Part shown: in pieces, positions 9,777-20,029 of the stretch
Position numbering within the stretch: the first letter of the stretch is position 1
How the letters are laid out: each line of letters opens with the position of its first letter
DNA from: Schoenoplectus triqueter
Taxonomy: Eukaryota; Streptophyta; Magnoliopsida; Poales; Cyperaceae
Direction: 5' to 3'
Length of the DNA: 34,116 bases
NCBI GenBank assembly: GCA_964058805.1
Contig: CAXKVV010000310.1
Location: 1 to 34,116 of the forward strand
Position numbers and translations under genes: made by a program
Notes under the pieces: model-generated
What the model saw: the letters and a program-made list of their open reading frames with translations, nothing else
Databases searched by the model: none
Told to the model about the DNA's origin: nothing

Positions 9777-10093
9777 GTTTCGAACTCAAATTTATAATTT
9801 TAAAATTAAAGATAAATTATTTGAACTGTTCAATCTAATTTTTATATCAAAATGTGTTAGCAAATTAAATTTTATATTTTTTATAATTCCTTTGCTATTT
9901 TTTGTGATGGGACAAAAAAGTTTTGAGAATTTTGATTTATCCAAAAATAATAATTTTTCTTTCCATATAAAATTGCAAAAAAGTTCTGAAAAAATTTAAA
10001 ATTTAATTTGCTAATGTATTTCGATGTGGAAATTGAATTGAATAGTTCGGATCATTCATTGCTGGATTAAAATTGTAAATTCAAGTCAAAAGC
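9777..10093. mobile_element. Hairpin-type MITE, about 317 bp
   Basis: The left arm words GAACTGTTCAATCTAATTTT, then ATATCAAAATGTGTTAGCAA and ATTAAATTTTATATTTTTT, recur in reverse complement in the right arm (10005-10070), and the outer parts (9780-9805 and 10070-10093) also pair. The loop lies around 9900-9940. The 77-codon open frame across it is an accident of the AT-rich arm. Target duplication not seen. Confidence 0.75.
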
Positions 10094-10096
10094 AAC

Positions 10097-10225
10097 TCTT
10101 TAATCCAGTATATGATAAGTGGATTCAATTTCTCCAATCCCGTTCATTTAATCCAGTATATGATAAATGAAAATATATGTTGAATTGATAAGTGGATACA
10201 ATTTCTCATATCCTGTTCATTTAAA
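10097..10225. repeat. Imperfect tandem duplication (about 50-70 bp unit)
   Basis: The word TTTAATCCAGTATATGATAA occurs twice (near 10099 and 10147), each followed by AAGTGGAT(T/A)CAATTTCTC and then C(C/T)GTTCATTTAA. The second unit has about 24 extra bases (ATGAAAATATATGTTGAATT) before AAGTGG. A further copy of the 31 bases at 10165-10195 lies at 10793-10823. Confidence 0.7.
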
Positions 10226-11639
10226 AATTGCAAAATACCTTTTCTTAATATGCATGATTCAAGTAAAGAAATTGTAATTTCTTCCTGTGATGTTTTGCAT
10301 TTTATTCTGTTATTTTAATTTACTCCTATATGTGTTCTGAAAAGACATAAAGCAGATTTAAAGGAAAAAATAAAATAAATAAAATAAATTACCTTTGGCG
10401 TATTTGTACTTTATATTCCTGAAAAAAAAAACCAAACAATGAAGACTTGACACCTGTGATACGTTTTCGTTTTCTTTCATTTTAAACCGGAATAGATTAA
10501 ATTAAAAGGAGCAAGAACGAATGTTTCCATTTAGAAAAGATAAGCACACAGAAAAGAGGATCTCAAGTTACATAATAGATTAATTGGCTTTAACAGAAAG
10601 CGCAATCGTTCTCACTTGAGCATGTGCACGAGAAAGGAATTAAAATTAGCATCCAATACCAACTTCTTAATTTGAAAAAAAAAACTGTAAATTCATATAC
10701 CTAACCGATATATCGCACTTAATTATCTTCTCAAAAAAATTTCCCCTATCCTGCTCATATATTTAGTGCCTTCTATCCACGAGACAAAAAAAAAATGAAA
10801 ATATATGTTGAATTGATAAGTGGGAACCACTTTTCCAGTTTCAAGTTTTAAGTAATAATTAAGTTGTCTACTCCATATATATATATTTCTTTTAAAAAGA
10901 TAAAGCACCACAACTGAGTACCGATTTCTATTTAAAGCATTCAAGTCAGAACATAACTAAGGTTCATAAGCAATAAATCATAAGCTAAGAGAGTAAACAA
11001 CCAACCCATTGATAATAGAGTCCTCTCAAAACTAAAAGTTTTGTAATAGTAAATATAGATTTCAAAATTCTAAAATAGAAGCAGTATTTATAAACCTCTT
11101 TTGTGGGTGATAAGAAAAGATCTTACACTAAAAGATAATAATATAAGAACATTTAAAAAATATGTGATTCATATTTTCTGTGACTATACAGAAGACACAA
11201 GATATGTCCCCTGCCCATTTACACAGATTGCCATTGATAAAAAAATTATTATTTAATACCATCCAAATAAATAATTTACTCTATACATAATAACTACATA
11301 TAATATATTGATACATATAATCTAATCGTTATTCTTGGGATAGAAAAATTGAGAAATATGATAATTATGAGTTTGCATCTTCTGTAATTAAGAATTAAAT
11401 CTTTGACAGCCGGTTATTATGAATTCTATCTCTCATAATATTTCACGATCAAACATATTTCTTATTATGAAAACTAATATTTTAAAGATTAATTTTATAA
11501 ATTAAATAATTATCTATTTCTTAATAACTTGTATTAGAATTTCATATAATATTTGATGATAAGTTCAAAATATCAAATATGAAAATATATCAATTTTTTT
11601 TTACTCCAACATCATACGTTAAGATTGTGCTTCCAGGTA
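10226..11639. other. Intergenic, no gene seen; contains one distant direct-repeat copy
   Basis: AT-rich DNA. The only structure I see is 10793-10823, an exact 31-base copy of 10165-10195. No coding or RNA gene is supported. Confidence 0.5.
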
Positions 11640-11905
11640 GGTTTTAGGGGAAAAAGAGGGAAGGGAAGAAAATAGAGAGGTGATAAAATTTATTATATCT
11701 CAAAATTGAAAGTTACAAGCTTAATAAAAATAAATACAAGGATTCACCTCCCCCCTCCCCCTCAAACACCTCCCTCCCTCGCATTCATCTCTTCAAATAA
11801 AATTCAACGGTAATTTTAAAAATAATTCTCCCTTCCCATCTCGTTTCCTCCCCTCCTCTTTTCCTCATTAATCTATTATCCTCCCCTCATTTTGAGGTGG
11901 ATCAA
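11640..11905. repeat. Purine-rich to pyrimidine-rich fold-back-like segment
   Basis: A purine-rich left side (about 11645-11682, AGGGGAAAAAGAGGGAAGGG) faces pyrimidine-rich blocks on the right (11749-11780 and 11830-11895, ending CTCATTTTGAGGTGG). The two sides can pair loosely as inverted arms. No gene is present. It could be a decayed fold-back element or simple R/Y sequence. Confidence 0.4.
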
Positions 11906-12286
11906 AGAAGATCTAAGGGCAGTTGTCCCCTGAATTTTTTCTATAAATATTTTGTAGTTATATATATTGATTTTGTTTTTAATTTTAATCTAAAAAAAAA
12001 ATCAATTTCTCCCTTTTCGGACTAAAGTCTGAATCTGCTCCAACCCTCATCCCTATTAACCCCCCATTAAACTTAAGACCTAAGTGTACAAACATTGAGC
12101 TGAGCTGAATTTTAATATTAAATCATCCTTAATTACAAAAAAGATCTTGACATGAAAAATGTGTGTGTTTTGGTTAGCCTACAAAAAGAGCAGAGCATGC
12201 TGATTAATTTGTTTTCATATGACAACTGTCAAGGGTCATTGTGTGAACATAATCTTCTAATTAACCATCGGTACCGCTAAAGGAAA

Positions 12287-12659
12287 GTGATCACTTGATA
12301 ATGGTTATCTTGACAATTTTGATAATGAATTTTTAAATAAAAATGAAAAAATAAAATAAAAATAATTTTTTTTATGGATACTTATACATTGATCGTGATT
12401 CAAATTTCATACAATTTTATTATTATTTAATGGTCCATGAAAGACCGTCAAATTATAACTGCTGTAAATTATATAATTTTTTTATGATCCTCGATGGAGT
12501 ATCGAACGATAATAAAATTGCATGAATTTGAATCACCGTCAATATATAAGCAGAATAACATTTTTTTATATTTTAAAAAATATATATTTCTTATTTTTTT
12601 ATATTTATTTAAAAATTTATTATTAAGATTATCAAAATAATTCATTTTCAACTGATCCC
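12287..12659. mobile_element. MITE with long inverted arms, about 373 bp
   Basis: The left end GTGATCACTTGATAATGG, then TTTTGATAATGAATTTTTAA, pairs with the right end, whose reverse complement reads GGGATCAGTTGAAAATGA followed by TTTTGATAATCTTAATAATA. Inner words GTGATTCAAATTTCATACAA and GTGATTCAAATTCATGCAAT also mirror each other. Partial copies lie at 9361-9425 and 30061-30258. The 77-codon minus-strand open frame is inside the right arm and is not a gene. Confidence 0.8.
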
Positions 12660-13407
12660 AATTATTAAATGTGAACTCTCCCCATTCAGCCACAATTTGC
12701 ACGGCTACTCGTGTGTTTTGGAATCATCTATGAAAATTATGTGATATCTCTCTGCCAAAATAAGACGACAAAAGTTGGCTGGCTTTTTCAGAGAGCGGCT
12801 CGTATAATGGCCTTACTCGGTCCGAACGAAGTTCAAAGAGACTGAGAAAGAGGCGGAGACCAGTGAGATGGGTGGAGCACGGAGATCAGTGAGATCAGAC
12901 AGGTACGAGCAAATTTATAATTCCCGAATCGTCAGGTTAGACTTCATCATTTATATGAATCAGTCTGATTTTTTTTTTAGTTTGACACACTTGTTAACAA
13001 ACTGACGAACCCGTTAATTCCAGCAGATAAATCCACAACGCGGTTTAGATTCTGAACAGAATTTTTTTCATCCAAAATTTATTCTGGATTTAGTGTCAAA
13101 TCTAATTTAAATCAAGAATCAAACACAATCAGTAAATACTATTAAACTTCTGAATAATAACATAATTTAGAGTTAGACACTTACCTGACTCTAAAGTACT
13201 GTAGATCCGCCACTGTCAAAAGACTTTTCCAAGCTGAATCACAAGTTATATTTGCCAAAATTAGAATTCATTCAAAACACTAACAACAGCGTACGCAATT
13301 AGTCTCTCCACATAATGATAAAAAATATTTATAATTTAAGTCTTGAAAAGTTTGTTGAAAAATGAGAGTTAAACTCTTAAATTTCATAAATATTCGTAAA
13401 TATTTTT
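12660..13407. other. Intergenic, no gene seen
   Basis: A short purine-rich patch (12830-12900) with a repeated GATCAGTGAGAT-like word is the only pattern. No coding region is supported. Confidence 0.45.
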
Positions 13408-13530
13408 TTACTGAGTTTTAAACCTATGACTTTATTATGGAGATAATTATCTTTTATAACAAAATTAAATTTACTGAATTTTGAACACACGACTTTATGG
13501 AGATAATTATCTTTTATAACAAAATTAAAT
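13408..13530. repeat. Two-copy tandem repeat, 63 and 60 bp
   Basis: Units 13408-13470 and 13471-13530 both start TTACTGA(G/A)TTTT and end with the same block around GAGATAATTATCTTTTATAAC and AAAATTAAAT. They differ by a 3-base indel and a few substitutions. Read on the minus strand the unit contains GTGTTCAAAATTC, a weak B-box look, so it may come from a SINE. Confidence 0.8.
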
Positions 13531-15249
13531 TCTGTGTCGCTTGTTTTTTGCATTGAACGAAATAATGGACAAACAGAAACACTTGCCGACTTGCCATTAA
13601 ATTATGTTTCGCATAATCCAAGAATGAGAGGATGGGAACATATTGTTGTTAAAAGCAAATAATTTATGTCCAGAAAAAAAAATTGAACAACTTGACTCAA
13701 TGGCCTTATCCTTCTCTCAAAAGCTAATGTCCTGTTTTAAAATAAGAGATAAATGCCAGGCGTTAAAAGAGAAAGGGTGAATGTGGGGCCCATAGAGGCT
13801 GACCTTATCCACCCAAATCGGTCTAGAAGCAATGCAGTGCATTTATTTATTGTTCTCACTCCTCAGCTGATCAATTATTATTTATTTTAAATTCAAACGT
13901 CGAATTAATATATTGAATCAATTTATAAAATTCAAAATAAAAAATACATAAATCAATTTTCTCATATGAATGCAAAAATAATTAATTCAACTCATATATT
14001 GAATTTTTTTTTGCTGCCCACCGTTTCCCACTTCTCAACACCAAATTCCAGGAATCCGGAATAAAATTGGGCGAATCAATCAATTCGAATTAAATGTGTT
14101 TGGGAAGTTGAACAGTAGAACTTAATTATAGAAGCTTCTATTCCCTTCTCCCTCTTATAGTCTAGTCTTCTAAACCTCGCAATCTGCTGATTCAACAACT
14201 CTCTTGTTTATTTAATTTATAATAAGTTACGAAAAGTATATCTCACCTCATTCATACTGTTAATTCTAGAAGTAGTATGTCGAAAATTTATTTATTTTCT
14301 ATAAATTAAATATTGTAGGAGATTTCTAAATTTTAGTATCTTAATTTTTAATTATTTTTTCTGTTTATTTCAGAACATGTTGCGGATTATTTTTCATGTG
14401 TCGTTTCGTAACTCGTTGTCTAAATTTAATTTGGCAAAATGACCACATTTTCAACATTTTTATTTTTGTACATGCATGTCTCTTATTGGTGATGTTAATG
14501 TACACGAATAAAAAAGTTTTTCGACATTGTTCATTAGTCATTCAAGGATGGACTTTATATTATAAATTTGGAGCTGGCGATTAAAAATATTAATATTCCT
14601 TCATGAGCTGTAACCTTTTAAAAGAAGCAATAGCAAGTTAGCAATTATTAAGCAAGGATAATAAAAGGCAAGAAAAAATATTGGCTGGATCAGGAGCAGG
14701 GACATGGCGTTTCAACCACTTAATAAAAGAGTCCGAGGACCGAGGTTAGGTATCCCTATTGTCTGTGAGAAGTGAGAACTGCTGTTTCGTTACTCTGTAC
14801 ACCTGGTCCAAGAACTATTTTATTATTATTATTTTTTTGATATTACAGTTTCCACTTGAAAAGGAACAGTTTCAACATTTGAAAATTGAAATGAACAGAA
14901 TCTCAACCGAACTTTTGCAGCTTTTTAAAATAAAATAAAAAGTCAATAAACAGGCGACATCATACGAGGAAATTACGTAGTTTTTAATAATCAACTGTAT
15001 ACGGTCAAACGGCAGAGACTACGAACAATTAAAATTCAAAGTGTATTTGTGCGAATATTTTCAAATAAGACATGTTTGAGCAATTTTTCAAATAAAGCCA
15101 TATTTGAGCAAGTTTTCTTGAAGGGAAGGATACGCAATTGTGAATCTGTGATGTGACCTCTTCCGGTCTGGACCTCACAATGACGTCACCCTCTACCCTT
15201 CTAAAAGATCAACTCTATTAAATGAATTAAATATATCATTAAATATTTT
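13531..15249. other. Intergenic, no gene seen
   Basis: Mostly AT-rich. A 62-codon open frame at 14396-14584 has no recognisable domain and normal intergenic composition. No repeat boundary that I can support. Confidence 0.45.
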
Positions 15250-15435
15250 AAGGGTTCTGCTAACAGTCCCCTAGCTTCGTCCCCCACTAACCGACGAGCG
15301 ACATTTGACCAAGCTCTTTAATCGGTCAAAAATAACGGAAGGAGGAGTGATCTCACTACTAGCGTCCCCCATCAAGTTTTTGAAAAAACTGCGAGCTCCT
15401 AAATAACAGCATCAATAAACTTAATATAGTAAATT

Positions 15436-16050
15436 AAGGTGTTTATTTTTTTAATTAGAAGTGACTATATTTTAAATCCATGCGTTTATACTAATATACA
15501 TACTTTATTATGAATTTAATATAAAATTAAATCAGGTATTTATTTTTCAACTAAAGGTGATTACATCTTGGTTCCATTTGTCTATACTAATATACATACA
15601 CAATTATGAATTTAATATGTAATGCAAGAGGTTCTTATATTTGAATTAAAAGTGATTGTTTATATTTGTGATTATATCTGTGTATTTATTTTTTAATTAA
15701 AAGTTACTACATTTCAAATCCACATGTTTATAATAATATACATACTTCATTATGAATTTAATATGCAATTAAATTATTATGATAGGTATTTATTTTTCAA
15801 TAAAATGTGATTACATCTTGGTTCCATGTGTCTATACTAATATACATACACAATTATGAATTTAATATGTAATCGATTTGATGTAAGAGGTGTTTATATT
15901 TGAATTAAAAAATATTATATCTTGGTTTTATGTGTTTATACTTGTGATTATATTTGTGTGTTTATATATTCAATGTATGTGTTTATAATTAGCATTAAGA
16001 TGTTAATATTTCTAAGAAACATCGTTTATGTTTGTGTGTTTATATTTTAA
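15436..16050. repeat. Higher-order tandem repeat, about 241-bp period with about 100-bp subunits
   Basis: A unit of the form TGTTTAT...TTTTTAATTAAAAGTGA, then CTATACTAATATACATAC and ATTATGAATTTAATATG, occurs four times (near 15439, 15535, 15680, 15784). Copies 1 and 3 resemble each other most (no TTGGTTCCAT), as do copies 2 and 4 (with ACATCTTGGTTCCAT), so an A-B pair was duplicated. A decayed fifth unit follows from about 15890. Confidence 0.8.
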
Positions 16051-16057
16051 AGAAATT

Positions 16058-16095
16058 ATCATTGATGGTTCTGTTCATCATTGATGGTTCTGTTT
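16058..16095. repeat. 19-bp tandem repeat, two copies
   Basis: ATCATTGATGGTTCTGTTC at 16058-16076 is followed directly by ATCATTGATGGTTCTGTTT at 16077-16095. Confidence 0.9.
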
Positions 16096-16249
16096 ATTTA
16101 GAGGATAACGAGGAAACATAGCGCTATTTCATATGGTTTGACATCATATCAGTCTCCGAGAAATAATAATACATTCTGGTAAATGCCAGAACCAGTAAGA
16201 TGCCAACCATGACTAGTAAAATACCAATAACAAAACTCTAAAAAAGATT

Positions 16250-16345
16250 TGATTTTACCTAAGTACAATGGCAATACTCTCGGCCTTGACCCGCAAATTC
16301 ATGATTTTTCATGTACTTCTTAACCACTAGATCAGAGCTCTTCTT
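16250..16345 (-). mobile_element. Possible degenerate tRNA-derived SINE
   Basis: On the minus strand TGATCTAGTGGTTAAG resembles a pol III A box and, about 35 bases on, GCGGGTCAAGGCC resembles a B box. No target duplication or A-tail is clear. It could instead be part of a larger element. Confidence 0.4.
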
Positions 16346-16499
16346 CCCCTTCTTGGCTTTCTTTTTCAAAAAAAAAAAATCATTTGCTAACTTCTCTAAC
16401 CTCCTCTCTTCGGCCTTATCTTTCCACTCCTGTAAAAACTGGATAAAAACCGGGGACGAAATCGGGGGATAAAAACTGGGGAAGAAAAAGATTTCTTCT

Positions 16500-17440
16500 T
16501 ATTTTAAATAATAGATGTTCGATATTTATTTTTTAACATAGCTTTTATAAAACTTAACGTACAACATTTTTTATGTAGATGCATTTATACGTGATTTTTT
16601 CAAGAAGTATGTACTATCTGGTATTCAACTGATAAATCGCAACGTATGACGTCCACCCTAAAAAATCAGACAACTGAAAACACGCTTTAAAAAAATTAAT
16701 GAAAGAAATGTGCAGAAAGAAGACGTACGCAAAAACGTGTTAATTTCGCAAGGCGAATATGTGATAGTTAATCAGCATAAAAGTACATGAAAATATTTAC
16801 ATTTCATATATCAATTAAAGTAAATGTACTCCTTGATCAGCATGTTGTTATATAAGCCCAATTGAATTTAATGGAAAGCATTTTATCAGAGTTTATATGG
16901 ATTTTTTTTTTTGCTGTAATATGTATGAGAAGAATAATTGAAAAGCACAAAAAGTGTTCATAAACTTCTTTTAATTTACGGTTCTCACATTCACAATTCT
17001 AATTAGGATTTAAGAGAGGATATATCAAATGATTGGAAAATATACCACAGCAGGACGGAGAACCAACAAAATTATGAAACTTAGGATTATCATTCACGCT
17101 TCGTTGCAGAACAAAACCACTTTGTACAATAATATAAAATAATTTTAGACTTCTTTCATTAATAAAGATAGTAAAATTTTAAACATGAATGTGAGATTTG
17201 TCAATTCATTATTTTTTAGTTAATTTCTCTTTTTTTTTCCTAAAATAAACTTTTATTTTGAAAAATATTGGGTCTCACTTATTAGTGATAAATCATTTAT
17301 TATTAAAAAATAAGTAAATAGTCTTAATAACGTAGTATGTGTGAGATGCTAAAGTATTTAATTTTCTTTATAGAATACATAATAGGTGAAAAATCCTCAA
17401 TAATAATAGAATCAACCTATTTTCGATAATCACTAAAAAA
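16500..17440. other. Intergenic, no gene seen
   Basis: AT-rich DNA with homopolymer runs. No coding region, RNA gene or repeat boundary is supported. Confidence 0.45.
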
Positions 17441-18270
17441 AAGAGAGGAAGAATGACGAAGCTGGCTAAACTTTTCACCGTGAAAAATATTTTTTTTTAT
17501 TTTTTTGTTCTATTTATAAGACTTCCATTGGTCTGGGCACTTCTATCTGTCGGTTATTCACTGATCTCGTCATTTGATAGTGCTAAAGTATTTTATTTTT
17601 TTATCAATATTATATTTTTATTATGCTGTATATGTTTTGATTTCAAATTTAATTGAGCGATTTGGATGGACATGATTTTTCGTGTTTGGTGTGGGCGACC
17701 ATATTCGAGTTTAGATTTTACTCTGTTTTATTATATTATTTTATTTAGCCGGCTTATTTGAGATCTCGGTATGTCCGAAGGATTTTCTCCTTTAACTCCT
17801 AGTTGGTACAGAGAAAGTAGGGAAATCTCCTTTGGCTCCTGGTTGGTACAGAGAGGCTCCAACTTGTTATTATATTCATTTTGTCATTTCATTGTGTCAT
17901 TTCACGGGTAATTATCTCTTTTTGGCGATATGGCAACTGAAGTCATACTATATTTTATTTTGATTTATAATGTGAGGTAGATTATCAGATTCAGCAGATC
18001 AGAGTACGTGCTTTATAACCGTCACTCTCCTAGGGTGCTATCGCCTTGGGAGCCCGAATTGTCATTTGTGCAACATTATCGCCGCATAAACACAAAGTCC
18101 TAAGTTAGTAAGTTGGGCCCTAGTTGTGCCCGTTTAGGCAAGGCTCGAGTTAGTAAGTTGGGCCCTGATTGTGCCCGCTCGAGATGGATCTGGTAAATTT
18201 ACAAACTAGGATTCCATTATTTTCATAGATTTTCTATTTTGGATTTTCGTTGTCATTTCATGACATAACA
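17440..18270. repeat. Retroelement-like non-coding region with two local duplications
   Basis: TCTCCTTT(AA/GG)CTCCT(A/G)GTTGG, each followed by TACAGAGA, occurs at about 17787-17814 and 17827-17856. GTTAGTAAGTTGGGCCCT, each followed by a TTGTGCCCG word, occurs at about 18103-18132 and 18152-18180. The composition (mixed GC, short repeats, no frame) resembles the LTR or untranslated region of a Ty3-type retrotransposon, but no TG...CA boundaries, primer site or coding parts are seen. The class is a guess. Confidence 0.35.
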
Positions 18271-19020
18271 TCTAGACGAATTTCTCAAAATATGCATAAG
18301 AATATTATTTTATTTATATATGATTATTATATTAAAACATCAGTATCGATATTTGTGTCCAGTCTTGAAAAGAAAATTAAATCTTAAGGATGAATCTAAA
18401 TATGTAATGAGTAATTTTTAAATTATTCATGTTTCAACGGTGGTTGTGAGATCCAGGCATTCAGGTGTAGGATTTTTTTGGAGAGAGTGTTAGGTGCAGT
18501 CATGTGCGATGATAAATGTGTGTTGCCGTATCAGCATGTGAGCAGGATAGTTTTTTATTAGGATCCATCGAGTTTCGGGTTTTAGTTCTTTCTTTTCGGT
18601 TTTATTTGAGAGATTTGTTGCCCACTACGATGGAGTCAGCCTCCGTCGATGTAGACGTTGTATTTATTTATTATTATGGACTGTTTTATCGTGTATTTAT
18701 ATCTATTATTATTTTGCTTATTCTGTGTGATTTATTTATTTATTTCATATAGTTTTTCATGCGTACGTCTCATCGTGCGTATGTGGCGGAATTAATCACC
18801 CCAAATTCATTTAATTTATTCTGGGTGGGACACAAACAGTTGATTATACTTATTATATATAATGCCTTTAAATTGACACTTAACTTTGCCACCTTGATCA
18901 TACTTTCTTTAATGAAATACTGAAGAAAAAAAAAGAATGCTGGAGAAAGATAATCACAGTGTCCAATCAACAGATCACTAGCATAGATCACTGTGATGCC
19001 AAAATTTAGGTTAACGAAAC
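18271..19020. other. Intergenic, upstream of the ERF gene
   Basis: No gene is supported. Open frames of 73-78 codons here (18516-18752 plus, 18770-18991 minus) lack domains. Confidence 0.45.
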
Positions 19021-19052
19021 AGTTAAATTATTAGCTGAAGTGTACACAGCAA

Positions 19053-19141
19053 GCACGTGCGTCAAAGAGAGGAAAATTCACGGAAGCCAAGTGACATCCA
19101 CTTTTCTCCCTCCATGTGAAACCATTAACGCCTATATATAT
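19053..19141 (+). promoter_or_regulatory. ERF gene core promoter with G-box and TATA box
   Basis: GCACGTGC at 19053-19060 contains the palindromic G-box CACGTG, a bHLH/bZIP site. The overlapping GCGTCAAAG reads TTGACGC on the other strand, a W-box/as-1-like core. TATATATA at 19133-19140 lies about 100 bases before the ATG at 19241, leaving room for a 5' leader of 65-75 bases. G-boxes in promoters of this ERF group fit jasmonate control through MYC2-type factors; that link is inference. Confidence 0.65.
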
Positions 19142-19240
19142 GCTATCCTCAAATAAACATCAAATCGGCCAAAGAATTCCATCTTCTTCAATTCAAAGCC
19201 CAATTCAAACCGAACACCCTCTCCTTTCCATACTCCAACA

Positions 19241-20029
19241 ATGACTAGCTCCAACCTCTCTCAACTGGACTCTTTATCCCGCTTCCTCTTGGATGAACCT
19301 GCCGAAACCAAGCCGGTCCCTGTCTACTGCCGTAGCACCAGCTTCGGCAGCATCGTAGCCGACCAATGGAACGAGCTTCCTTTTCACCTCAACGACTCTG
19401 ACGACATGGTTGTATACACTACACTACGTGATGCATTCAGCCATGGGTGGTCACCGGACGGGCAGTCCCCAAATTTTGATGTCAAATTAGAACCAGGATT
19501 GGAGACACTATTGCCAGAAGCACGTTCACAGACTGAGCAACCGGCAGTGGCAGCTCAAACGCCAACTCCAGTAAAGAAGCATTACAGAGGAGTGAGGCAG
19601 AGGCCATGGGGCAAATTTGCAGCCGAAATTAGGGACCCAGCAAAGAACGGAGCCCGCGTATGGCTTGGTACTTTCGACACCGCTGAGGATGCTGCAATAG
19701 CCTACGACGAGGCTGCATACAGGATGCGTGGATCCCGTGCTCTGTTGAATTTTCCTCTGAGGATTGGATCGGGGAAACGGGCCTCGCCAGAGCCATCAGT
19801 GTCCACATCCAGTTCATTATCATCATCTAGTTCTTCTTTCAATTCATCTCCGAAGCGGAGGAAGAAAGGAGAAAAGAAAGAGTCGACAGCTACCACATCA
19901 GTTGATCAAGTTCGGGCCCCTTTGCCGGTTCAAGCGCAGACTGGTTTGGGATTGGGGAACCGACCGGAGGTGTTTCGCAGCGGCCCAGTTCAACAATTGC
20001 CTCATGTTGGGCAATTGTTAGTCAATTAA
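19241..20029 (+). CDS. Ethylene-responsive transcription factor (AP2/ERF, group IXa-like)
   Basis: A nuclear DNA-binding protein that in this group activates GCC-box genes in ethylene/jasmonate and defence responses. It is a single exon of 262 residues. The AP2/ERF domain spans about residues 114-174 and has [19 protein letters not shown] and the [15 protein letters not shown] motifs; Ala14 and Asp19 mark it as ERF rather than DREB. An acidic-hydrophobic stretch at 52-66 ([15 protein letters not shown]) matches the N-terminal conserved motif of AtERF1A/AtERF2-type proteins. A Ser-rich run (188-203) is followed by a basic nuclear-localisation-like [10 protein letters not shown] (204-213). The C-terminus ends QLLVN. 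The Met at 19241 is chosen because it follows a TATA box at a sensible distance and gives the usual N-terminus. It is close to AtERF1A/AtERF2 in architecture; the exact orthologue is not resolved. Confidence 0.95.
   Translation: MTSSNLSQLDSLSRFLLDEPAETKPVPVYCRSTSFGSIVADQWNELPFHLNDSDDMVVYTTLRDAFSHGWSPDGQSPNFDVKLEPGLETLLPEARSQTEQPAVAAQTPTPVKKHYRGVRQRPWGKFAAEIRDPAKNGARVWLGTFDTAEDAAIAYDEAAYRMRGSRALLNFPLRIGSGKRASPEPSVSTSSSLSSSSSSFNSSPKRRKKGEKKESTATTSVDQVRAPLPVQAQTGLGLGNRPEVFRSGPVQQLPHVGQLLVN
19992..20019. repeat. Perfect 10-bp inverted repeat in the last ERF codons
   Basis: AACAATTGCC (19992-20001) and GGCAATTGTT (20010-20019) pair perfectly around an 8-base loop, ending 7 bases before the TAA. 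In RNA this would be a modest hairpin. Confidence 0.9.

Noticed and set aside
19629..20021. Open frames of 64-85 codons in other frames over the ERF gene
   Set aside because: Shadows of the ERF coding sequence.
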